From Desulfobacterales bacterium (lineage in GTDB: Bacteria; Desulfobacterota; Desulfobacteria; Desulfobacterales; Desulfobacteraceae): 11,991 bases of DNA. Under the pieces are notes generated by a model. That model searched no databases and was not told the origin of the DNA. It saw only the letters and a list, made by a program, of their open reading frames with translations. Positions 1 through 5,994 of the stretch are shown one piece after another (the stretch's first letter is position 1; every line of letters starts with the position of its first letter). Made by a program: the position numbers and the translations under genes. The stretch is from NCBI GenBank assembly GCA_022361135.1, contig JAKSBM010000765.1, positions 1-11,991 of the forward strand, given 5' to 3'.

Positions 1-667
1 CCAGGATGGGCAGGGGGGCACCGGAAAGGCGGTAGCCCATGCGGTCGGCCTTTTCCGTCACCGAGTACGGGGTGTTGAAAAGGATGTCCGGTTCAAAAAA
101 ATCATCCTGGGGCCCGGGCAGGGCATGGAGAATCTTGGGGGCATCCAGGTCGGGGATGAGATGGGCCGGCACCTTGCGATCTTTTCCCAGAATCGGCTGG
201 GTTTCGCTTTCAATGATATCGTCCTTTTTCAGGGGGCGGCCCTCAAATCCGCCGGTCTTGCCCCCCACATAGGTGGCGGCGCTTTCCATGATCCGGGGCA
301 CTCCGATGCCGCCGCCCAGGGCCAAATAGCCCCGGCATCCTTTACCGGCGGCACCCATGGCCACCTTGTCCCCGGGTTTGACCCGGATGGATTCCCATTG
401 GGGACAGGGGCTGTCGTTCACCGTGATTTCCATTTCCGCGCCTGTGAGGGCGATGTCCATTTCCCCAAGGACTTCAAAGGTGGGGCCCATGACCGTGATT
501 TCCAGAACCGGTGCAGTCCCAGGGTTCCCCACCAGCAGGTTGGCCAGGGTGGCTGCCGGGGCGTCCAATACCCCTGACAGGGGGACTCCCATGTGTTGAA
601 AAGCGTTGCGTCCGTGGTCTTGGACCGTGGTAAACCATCCCGGGGTTAGAATTCTGATCGCCTTCAC
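1..667 (-). CDS. pxpC: Biotin-dependent carboxyltransferase family protein, 5-oxoprolinase subunit C-like (partial, 3' end off window)
   Basis: The minus strand reads open from 667 to the window edge (222 codons of a family usually about 300-340 residues), so the C-terminal third is missing. The start MKAIRILTPGWFTTVQDHGR has the family's typical 'TPGxxTTVQDxGR' opening, followed by GVPLSGVLD, a 'LEITVMGPTF' stretch, and GYLALGGGIGVP matching the 'Gyla..GGi.vp' motif. In PxpABC this subunit works with PxpB and PxpA to hydrolyse 5-oxo-L-proline to glutamate at the cost of ATP. The same fold occurs in urea amidolyase and in KipA-like proteins, so the exact substrate is inferred. The start is GTG at 667 or, two bases nearer the ideal distance, the in-frame TTG at 670, behind an AAGGAG box; no in-frame ATG exists before a stop. 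It lies 52 bp downstream of a GntR regulator on the same strand and is probably co-transcribed with it. Family call is firm, substrate less so. Confidence 0.88.
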   Translation of the reverse strand, partial: MKAIRILTPGWFTTVQDHGRNAFQHMGVPLSGVLDAPAATLANLLVGNPGTAPVLEITVMGPTFEVLGEMDIALTGAEMEITVNDSPCPQWESIRVKPGDKVAMGAAGKGCRGYLALGGGIGVPRIMESAATYVGGKTGGFEGRPLKKDDIIESETQPILGKDRKVPAHLIPDLDAPKILHALPGPQDDFFEPDILFNTPYSVTEKADRMGYRLSGAPLPIL

Positions 668-719
668 CAATGATTTTCTCCTTCTGGGCTATGGCCAAAG
701 GGCCGGTTGTATGGGGTTG

Positions 720-1412
720 TCAGGATACCATGAACTGGATGATCCGTTCCTTAAAAGTCTGAATATGGTCGGTGAGCAGGGCCCGGAGTGCGGGGTAGTC
801 CTGTTCTTCCAGACAGGTGATGATTTTATCGTGCTCCTTGACCACGGATTCGTAGTGGCTCTCCTGGCTCTTTTCCAGGCCGATGGTGGTGTTGTAGGAG
901 AGGTAGGAAAGGCGTTTGGCCTCGCTTCTTACGTCGTGGACCGCCCGGATGAGGAATTCATTCTGGGAGCATTGGGCAAAGTGCATGTGGAATTGATGGT
1001 TGGCCTCCACCAGGTCAAAGAGCTGGTTGGCTTGGATGGCCTTGCGGACATCGGCATTGGCCTGCCGCATGGGGGGGATCCACTGGGCACAGTTCTTGGT
1101 CTGGGCAATGTCCACCACCCCGAATTCAAAGATGGACATGCTTTCAAACATGGCCTTGGTGTTTTGCAGGGTGATGGGGCGGACCACCACCCCACGGTTG
1201 GGGTGGGATTCCACCAGCTTTTCGCTCTGGAGCCGGACCAGGGCCTCCCGGATGGGGGTCCTCCCGATGTCCAGATCTTCCATGAGGTGGCTTTCCTCCA
1301 GGTGGCATCCGGGTTGGTATTCCAGACAGATGATCCGCTTGACAATGATTTCATAGGCCTGGTGGGCCAGGGGTTGCCGGGTGGGTTTCTTGGATTTGGA
1401 TTTTGTTTTCAT
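720..1412 (-). CDS. GntR-family transcriptional regulator, FCD subfamily
   Basis: This 230-residue protein has an N-terminal winged helix-turn-helix (about residues 13-78) with the recognition-helix signature GRTPIREALVRLQSEKLV (about 50-67), then an all-helical FCD effector domain. Candidate FCD metal/ligand residues are N138, H142 (NHQFH), H194 (KEHDKI) and H216 (TDHI), the usual Asn/Asp plus three His pattern. Family members sense small organic acids or amino-acid derivatives and usually repress neighbouring catabolic genes. I chose the ATG at 1412 because AAGGA lies 10 nt upstream; a TTG at 1442 would add 10 residues but has no ribosome binding site. The gene sits directly before the PxpC-like gene, so 5-oxoproline or a related amide is a reasonable guess for the effector (inference). 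A promoter and inverted repeat lie just upstream, suggesting autoregulation. Confidence 0.93.
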   Translation of the reverse strand: MKTKSKSKKPTRQPLAHQAYEIIVKRIICLEYQPGCHLEESHLMEDLDIGRTPIREALVRLQSEKLVESHPNRGVVVRPITLQNTKAMFESMSIFEFGVVDIAQTKNCAQWIPPMRQANADVRKAIQANQLFDLVEANHQFHMHFAQCSQNEFLIRAVHDVRSEAKRLSYLSYNTTIGLEKSQESHYESVVKEHDKIITCLEEQDYPALRALLTDHIQTFKERIIQFMVS

Positions 1413-1451
1413 GGCCTGATTATCCTTGATCAATTTGGGCAACGATGGGGC

Positions 1452-1481
1452 ATTCTAAACACAGGGATTGCCATATATCAA
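1452..1481 (-). promoter_or_regulatory. Sigma70-type promoter of the GntR gene
   Basis: Read on the minus strand, TTGATA (1481-1476) and TAGAAT (1457-1452) are separated by 18 bp, and each differs from consensus at one position. Transcription would begin near 1446, giving a short leader of about 35 nt before the ATG at 1412. The -35 box lies inside the left arm of the inverted repeat, so a bound regulator would block it. Confidence 0.6.
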
Positions 1482-1524
1482 GTGTATTGTGTGATTGTCC
1501 GTCATAAATATACTTGACATATAT
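1473..1524. promoter_or_regulatory. Inverted-repeat operator candidate for the GntR regulator
   Basis: Two AT-rich arms face each other: ATATATCAAGTGTAT (1473-1487) and ATATACTTGACATATAT (1508-1524). The exact inverted core is TCAAGT (1478-1483) against ACTTGA (1512-1517), with imperfect AT flanks. Centre-to-centre distance is 34 bp, about three helical turns, so the two half-elements lie on the same DNA face. The left arm covers the -35 box of the GntR promoter. This suits autorepression by a dimer-of-dimers or looping, but the link to this GntR protein rests on position only. Confidence 0.5.
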
Positions 1525-1709
1525 CATTGCCCGGCACGCTTCAAGGGCGCGTTCCAGAGGGTGGGTTCTATTTTAAGGATGGGGTTCGTCCGGGGCTGAA
1601 GGTTGACTCCGGCCCACCGTCCCGTGGGCTGGAGGGCCGCTTGCCCCATCGGTTTGGGCTTCCCCATGGTGGGACACTATGGGGCTGGTATGTTTGGAAA
1701 TTTATTTCC

Positions 1710-1760
1710 TGAACGGCGTTCAAAAAAGTGCTTGACCCCGATGGAATATCTGTGTAAATG
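1710..1760 (+). promoter_or_regulatory. 13-bp palindrome beside a possible plus-strand promoter
   Basis: TGAACGGCGTTCA (1710-1722) is a perfect palindrome of two 6-bp arms around one base, the size and form of many TetR-family operators. Ten bases later comes TTGACC (1732-1737, a near-consensus -35) and, after 17 bp, TAAATG (1755-1760, a weak -10). No gene with a start site follows on the plus strand and no TetR-type gene is in the window. The palindrome is seen directly; promoter function is tentative. Confidence 0.4.
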
Positions 1761-1781
1761 AGTATCGCTTTTGCTTGAAAA

Positions 1782-1923
1782 GGGGACTGAATGTCCCCGG
1801 GTTCCGGAGGATATATCCGTTGTCCATCCCTCCGGATTCAGGTGGAGAGCAGGGGTGTCTTTTCCCCGCTCCCGGAAATACCTTTGGCCATGGGTGCATC
1901 CTGCCCGTACCCGCCTTTGGCGG
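1782..1923 (+). other. Cluster of hairpins, possible structured RNA or dispersed repeat
   Basis: Three perfect stems follow within 142 bp: GGGGAC/GTCCCC around a 5-nt loop (1782-1798), CCGGAGG/CCTCCGG around 18 nt (1804-1835) containing the palindrome GGATATATCC (1809-1818), and CCGCC/GGCGG around TTT (1911-1923). They lie immediately downstream of the possible promoter at 1732-1760. No T tract marks an end. The density of palindromes suits either a non-coding RNA or a copy of an intergenic repeat; the window has no second copy to settle it. Confidence 0.3.
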
Positions 1924-2363
1924 CTTCCCATGGCCCGGTTCGGGACGGCTTGCCTGTCATTGCCCACGGATGCAGGCCGATGGATCTGTGTCTCCATGGG
2001 GGAAAGGCATTCTTTATTCAGAATCCCTCCCTTGGGCCCACTGGCCTTCACCATGCCGCTTTATTCCTGAATTGTTGCGGTAAATATTCCAACCCGGCAT
2101 GGGGCTTTTCAGATTATGGGGATCCATTTTGCACAATATGGGGTGTGGGTTTCAAAATAATCATTCCGATTGAATGGGGCCGAATTTCATACCTGGGTCG
2201 GAAACATTCTATTTTGCAACTCAATTCCAATCCATTAATCCCAGATCCAATCCATGGTTTAGGACGGTTTGAAATTCACCATGGAAGAATTCCTTGGTTC
2301 TGGCTTTCTTGTCCTATCGGTTCATTTCAAGTCCAGCGCTTGGCCTTTGGACGGAGCTGACCT

Positions 2364-3500
2364 TCATGGGGCGGATGGGGGCTTGGCTTTGGGCCTTGTC
2401 AAAAGGTAGCCGCCCACGAATGCCGTGATGGGTGCCACCAGGACCAGACCGGTGCTGCCCACCAGGATGCGCATGATCTCTGCGGCCACGATTTGGAGAT
2501 TTAACATGCGCAGGGGGCTGGGGGACTGGACCTGGAAGAGGAGGAGGAGGGTGAGGTAGCCTCCCGCGTAGGCCAAAAGGAGGGTGGTGGTCATGGTTCC
2601 CATGACCTGGCGTCCCACGTTGATGCCCGATTGAACCAGTTCCTCCGGGGGGATGTCCGGCTTTTTCCTTTGGATTTCCCCCATGGCGGCGGCAATGTCC
2701 ACGCTGACATCCATGGCTGCCCCCGATGCCCCGAGGACCACGGCGGAATAGAATATGGCCTGGATGTCCAGCTGGTGGAAACCTGCGAAAATCAAGGCAT
2801 TCACATGGGGCTGGGTCATGCCCAGAAGGCCGGACCGGCCACCAAAGAGGGCAATGAGGGCCAGGGAAATTCCCAGGCCCGAGAGGGTGCCCAGAAATGC
2901 GGTCAAGCCTTTGCGGTTCCAGCCGGCCACCAGGAAAATAATCACACCGGAGAGGAGGACCAGTGTAAGGGCGGTAACGGCCAGGGGATGGACCCCGGCC
3001 AGGATATACCGGACCAAAACCTGCCAGAGAATGACCAGGGTGAGGATGAAGGAAATCAGGGCCTTGACCCCCACCATGCGGGCGTAGATGAGCAGGGCGG
3101 CCACAAATAGCCCAAATAGGATGAATAGGCTGTCCTGTCGGTACAGATCCACGGCCTTGACCGTGGTGGTTCCGGCCGGTGAGACCATGAGGGCGGCGAT
3201 GATTTTATCCCCGGGTCGGAAGAGGGTTTCCACATCGTTGTGCCCGGTGAGGAGGTTGGCGGCGGGGTATTCCCGGCCTTTTTCCGGTCCGGTGAGGATG
3301 CGGATCCAGAGGGCTTGGTGGCCGATGTGGGCGGCCCCGGCCGATTGGACCTCTTCATTGTCAACGGTGAGGACCCGGGCAGTGACTTCCTGGCCCGGGT
3401 TCTGTTTTTCCCATTGGGAAAAGCTGTGGAACCCCAGGAGGAGCAGGCCGACCAGAACCGCCAGGGGCAAATGTTGCTTCAATTGGAACCTAGAGGTCAA
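2364..3500 (-). CDS. YibE/F-family multi-pass membrane protein
   Basis: The protein has one N-terminal membrane helix (LPLAVLVGLLLLGF), an extracytoplasmic beta-rich domain of roughly 90 residues, then about seven helices. Family hallmarks are GASGAAMDVSVDIAAAMGEI (about residues 257-276 of the 378-residue form) and, shortly after, SGINVGRQVMGTMTTTLLLA (about 291-310), a conserved signature of YibE/F proteins. Their biochemical role is not established; they are inner-membrane proteins of possible transport function. I favour the TTG at 3500, with GAGG 9 nt upstream and an 11-bp overlap with the end of the phosphatase gene; TTG at 3533 or 3482 are alternatives, and no ATG fits. The overlap implies translational coupling with the phosphatase. 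Confidence 0.88.
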   Translation of the reverse strand: MTSRFQLKQHLPLAVLVGLLLLGFHSFSQWEKQNPGQEVTARVLTVDNEEVQSAGAAHIGHQALWIRILTGPEKGREYPAANLLTGHNDVETLFRPGDKIIAALMVSPAGTTTVKAVDLYRQDSLFILFGLFVAALLIYARMVGVKALISFILTLVILWQVLVRYILAGVHPLAVTALTLVLLSGVIIFLVAGWNRKGLTAFLGTLSGLGISLALIALFGGRSGLLGMTQPHVNALIFAGFHQLDIQAIFYSAVVLGASGAAMDVSVDIAAAMGEIQRKKPDIPPEELVQSGINVGRQVMGTMTTTLLLAYAGGYLTLLLLFQVQSPSPLRMLNLQIVAAEIMRILVGSTGLVLVAPITAFVGGYLLTRPKAKPPSAP

Positions 3501-4914
3501 GGTGGAGAACCTCGGCCAGGGTCCGGGCCACAAAGGTATTGTCTTTGAATCCGGTGAAGCGCATGGCCTGGGGGCCGGACGCGGCCAGGGGGATCATGGT
3601 GGCCGTGTGGATGGTGGCGGTCCAATAGATGTTGGCACGTGTGGACAGGAGGCGGGCCGCGGTGAGGGCGGCCGGGTCGTAATTGTAAAATCCAGCCTTT
3701 TTTCCGGCATCGGAATCGGCCATGGCGGCATGGAGGGCAACCCTTTCCGTCGCTGTCATTTGTGAGAGCCCGTATTGGGTTTCCAGGCGGTGGATGAAGG
3801 TCTCCGGGTCCCCCTGGTACCGGGCCGGCCCAAAGTGGAGGCGGCCCAGTGAGGTGGTGGCCGGGACCAGGGCGGCCATGTTCAGGGCATATCCCTGGGG
3901 GTCCATGCCCATGCCCAGGCCGCCGGTTTCGTGGTCCCCCACCACCAGGATAAGGGTTTCGTCGGGGTGGCGGCGGGCAAATTCCCTGGCCTGTTCAACG
4001 GCCCGGTCCAGGGCAAGGGTGTCATGGATGGCTCCCACGGGGTCATTGACATGGCAGGCATGGTCAATGCGCCCCCCTTCAACCATGACCACAAACCCGT
4101 CGGGATCCCGGGACAGGACCTGGATGCCCATGCGGGTGAGGTCGGCCAGGGACGGGGTGTGGGGCAATTGGTTTTTTCGATCGATTTCAAAGGGAAGGTG
4201 GCCCCGGGTCAGGGCGATGACGGCCCGGTCCAGGCTGGTGAAATCCGTGGTTTCCAGGGCGTGGGCTCCGGCCTTGCCTATGAAGGTGGCATAGCCCCGG
4301 TTCCGCAGTTCCGAAAAGAGATTTTTGTCGTCATTGCGTTTGGATTTTACGGCCTTACCCGTGATGTCCTTGGGGCCCATTCCTTGGGGGATGAAATGGC
4401 GGATACCGCCCCCGGCCATGAAGTCCACTCCGCTGCGGACCAGCTCTTCTGCGATTTCATTTTCCATGTCCCTGGAAGGGGCGTGGGCGGCAAAGGCCGC
4501 CGGGGTGGCATGGGTGAGGCGGGTGGTGGTGATGAGGCCCGTGGCCATGCCCTTGGCTTCGGCCGCCTCCATGAGGGTGATGAGTTTTTTCCCCTTGGGG
4601 GAAATGGAAACCACGCCTTTATTGGTTTTCACCCCCGTGGCCAGGGCCGTGGCCGCGGCGGCGGAATCCGTTACCAGGGTGTCGGCTGCAATGGTACTGG
4701 TGAGGCCGGCCACCTCCAATTGGTTCATGGAGAGGGTGGCATGGGGATTCCGGCTTTCCTCACGGAGATAGAGCTGGGCAAATTCACGCTGGGACGCACC
4801 CATGCCGTCGCCGATGAAGTAGAACACATATTTGGGATTTTGGGATGGGCCGGAATGGGCCGGGCTGATCAGAATAAAAAGGAACAGCGAGATTAAGGAC
4901 AGGATTTTTTTCAT
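3490..4914 (-). CDS. phoA: Secreted alkaline phosphatase (PhoA family)
   Basis: This 474-residue phosphomonoesterase starts with a Sec signal peptide, MKKILSLISLFLFILISPAHS, probably cut near residue 21. The active site is complete by comparison with E. coli PhoA: D36 in FIGDGMG, nucleophile S84 in TDSAAAATA, T137 in THATPAAF, the phosphate-binding R148, E279, D284 and H288 in EGGRIDHACH, D327 and H328 in GDHETGG, and H436. The position of E. coli D153 is His (H135), the form common in many bacterial homologues, and the C-terminal HTG motif reads HTA. It should release phosphate from esters in the periplasm. The ATG at 4914 follows GGAGG at 4 nt. Upstream 4915-5018 shows only a weak promoter (TTGCTT-18-TATGGT) and no clear Pho box, so phosphate control is not shown. 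A YibE/F gene overlaps its stop codon. Confidence 0.95.
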   Translation of the reverse strand: MKKILSLISLFLFILISPAHSGPSQNPKYVFYFIGDGMGASQREFAQLYLREESRNPHATLSMNQLEVAGLTSTIAADTLVTDSAAAATALATGVKTNKGVVSISPKGKKLITLMEAAEAKGMATGLITTTRLTHATPAAFAAHAPSRDMENEIAEELVRSGVDFMAGGGIRHFIPQGMGPKDITGKAVKSKRNDDKNLFSELRNRGYATFIGKAGAHALETTDFTSLDRAVIALTRGHLPFEIDRKNQLPHTPSLADLTRMGIQVLSRDPDGFVVMVEGGRIDHACHVNDPVGAIHDTLALDRAVEQAREFARRHPDETLILVVGDHETGGLGMGMDPQGYALNMAALVPATTSLGRLHFGPARYQGDPETFIHRLETQYGLSQMTATERVALHAAMADSDAGKKAGFYNYDPAALTAARLLSTRANIYWTATIHTATMIPLAASGPQAMRFTGFKDNTFVARTLAEVLHLDL

Positions 4915-5018
4915 GGGACCTCCAGGGGGACGGGTTCAGCAATTTTTGAACACCATACCTGGAGTCCGGGGGAAAAAGCAATATAAAACTCTTTCCGGTT
5001 TCGGAGGGGTGGTGGCGG

Positions 5019-5048
5019 GGAACCGGCCTGGTTTTCCAGGCCGGTTCC
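5019..5048 (-). terminator. Strong hairpin after the dksA-like gene
   Basis: A perfect 13-bp stem (GGAACCGGCCTGG with CCAGGCCGGTTCC) closes a 4-nt loop, 21 nt past the stop codon at 5070. On the minus strand no U tract follows, so it may be a U-less intrinsic terminator or an mRNA-protecting stem rather than a classic terminator. Confidence 0.6.
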
Positions 5049-5069
5049 ACCGGATATAATTACGGCGAA

Positions 5070-5489
5070 TTAGTCTTTATTTCCGGTCAGGGCAGCAGTG
5101 CGTTCAATTTCTTCCAGGGCGTGGATGGAGAGGTTGGTCCAGGGTTGGATGTCAAGACGTTTTAAGCCGATTTCTTCTCCCGTAAGCTCACAATATCCAA
5201 AGGATCCGTCGTCGATGCGGTTGAGGGCCTGGTCGATTTGGCGGATGATCTGGCCGTAGCGCGTGGAGAAATCGATGGCGCGTTCGCGGGCTGAGATGAG
5301 GTTGCTCCGGTCTACGATATCGGCGTTTTCAAATTGCATTTTTTTGATTTCGCCTTTGATATCCTTGAGCTTGGCCAGGAGATCTTTTTTGTGGGCTAAA
5401 AGTTTGTCTTTAAAGTAAGAGAGTTGAGTCGAATCCATATAATCGTCGGATTCGACGCCGGTCACGCCGACGGTGATTTTTTGGGCCAT
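5070..5489 (-). CDS. DksA/TraR-family protein with a degenerate zinc finger
   Basis: This 139-residue protein has the DksA layout: a long coiled coil (about 22-92) and a C-terminal globular end. DksA enters the RNA polymerase secondary channel and, with ppGpp, retunes promoters. The tip motif ADIVDRSN keeps the two aspartates (D57, D60, equivalent to E. coli D71 and D74), but the third key residue, Ala76 in E. coli, is Ser (S62). Of the four zinc cysteines only C100 (FGYC) remains; the others align with T103, S121 and A124, so no zinc should be bound, as in zinc-free paralogues such as Pseudomonas DksA2. I chose the ATG at 5489 because GGGAG sits 6 nt before it; an upstream frame to 5552 would add 21 residues with no such site. 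It is probably monocistronic. Its exact role (general or stress-specific paralogue) cannot be told. Confidence 0.9.
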   Translation of the reverse strand: MAQKITVGVTGVESDDYMDSTQLSYFKDKLLAHKKDLLAKLKDIKGEIKKMQFENADIVDRSNLISARERAIDFSTRYGQIIRQIDQALNRIDDGSFGYCELTGEEIGLKRLDIQPWTNLSIHALEEIERTAALTGNKD

Positions 5490-5586
5490 GGTACACTCCC
5501 ATTGAAAAGATTGTTGACTCGTTTGACACGTTTTGGTGGGTGAAACAGACATCCGATTTTTAGTTGATTCTGAATGTCATTGGTCA

Positions 5587-5615
5587 AGTATAGGGATTGT
5601 TTATTTATATGGCAA
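5587..5615 (-). promoter_or_regulatory. Sigma70-type promoter of the dksA-like gene
   Basis: On the minus strand TTGCCA (5615-5610) and TATACT (5592-5587) lie exactly 17 bp apart, each close to consensus. The start would be near 5580, giving a leader of about 90 nt before the ATG at 5489. The -35 box and spacer overlap the last codons of the upstream membrane-protein gene, so the regulator can be expressed apart from that operon. Confidence 0.65.
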
Positions 5616-5984
5616 GTTTTTTCCTTTGCGAATCCAATTTATGATGGGAATCAGGAGAATCAGCCCCATGATCAGCCATCCGCCGGGGGGGAATTTGGAG
5701 TGCCCGGCCCAGGCGGCATAGAGGTAAGGAGCCAGGCTGGAGATGAGTGTAACCCCGCTCCAGGCAAGGGTATGGCCCGTTGATACCCTCGCTGGATTTT
5801 TGAGATGGACAATGAGTTTTGCCCATCCCAGAACATAGGGCGGAATGGTGATCAGGTCCAGGAAAAGAAAATAGTGGGGGACGATATTCAGTTTTTCCAT
5901 GACCGGGCCGGCCAGGATATATTTGGCCAGGGCGTAGAGGGCCAGAAGGCCCATGGCACCGCCGTGGATACGGTATTGAACCAT
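5601..5984 (-). CDS. Small four-helix membrane protein of unknown function
   Basis: I do not recognise this 127-residue protein. It appears to have four membrane helices, near residues 10-26, 36-58, 72-92 and 101-117, with a short loop LKNPARVSTGH between helices two and three and a basic tail ending WIRKGKNLPYK. Prolines in ITIPPYVLG and a polar HYF before it may mark a functional site, but no known motif is visible. The ATG at 5984 has AGGA at 8 nt, overlapping the stop codon of the Lgt-like gene, from which it is only 10 bp away; an upstream frame to 6017 would lack a good start. It is the last gene of the overlapping four-gene unit and so probably serves with the Lgt-like enzyme at the inner membrane (inference). 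Confidence 0.75.
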   Translation of the reverse strand: MVQYRIHGGAMGLLALYALAKYILAGPVMEKLNIVPHYFLFLDLITIPPYVLGWAKLIVHLKNPARVSTGHTLAWSGVTLISSLAPYLYAAWAGHSKFPPGGWLIMGLILLIPIINWIRKGKNLPYK

Positions 5985-5994
5985 GGTTCTTTTC

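Larger units (their letters stand above)
1525..2363. other. Long region without a convincing gene
   Basis: No reading frame here has plausible protein composition together with a ribosome binding site. The longest frames (1791-2360 plus, 1677-2054 minus) are rich in Pro, Gly, Arg, Cys and His and show no domain. Base composition changes within it: 1540-2070 is GC-rich and full of small palindromes, for example a 9-bp stem at 1609-1617/1624-1632 with one G-T pair, whereas about 2080-2350 is AT-richer with an exact 10-bp direct repeat TCCAATCCAT at 2226 and 2246. It may hold a decayed gene, a dispersed repeat or a structured RNA. It also holds any terminator for the YibE/F gene, but I see no clear hairpin plus T run there. 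Confidence 0.5.

Noticed and set aside
606..1517. 303-codon plus-strand frame opposite the GntR gene
   Set aside because: The minus strand encodes a clear GntR/FCD protein; the plus frame has shadow-type composition and runs through the promoter region.
1609..1632. 9-bp GC-rich hairpin considered as a terminator
   Set aside because: No T run follows it on either strand and no gene ends nearby.
1677..2054. 125-codon minus-strand frame and several plus-strand frames in the gene-free region
   Set aside because: Composition is rich in Arg, Pro, Gly and His, several frames are open in the same place, and none has a good start site or a domain; palindromic DNA explains them better.
2226..2255. 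Exact 10-bp direct repeat TCCAATCCAT, 20 bp apart
   Set aside because: Only two copies and no adjoining mobile gene; too short to call a repeat array or an insertion footprint.
3931..4896. 321-codon plus-strand frame opposite the phosphatase
   Set aside because: The opposite strand encodes a full PhoA-type enzyme with all catalytic residues.
4930..4980. Possible phosphatase promoter TTGCTT-18-TATGGT
   Set aside because: The -35 is poor and no Pho box is visible, so it was not listed as a feature.
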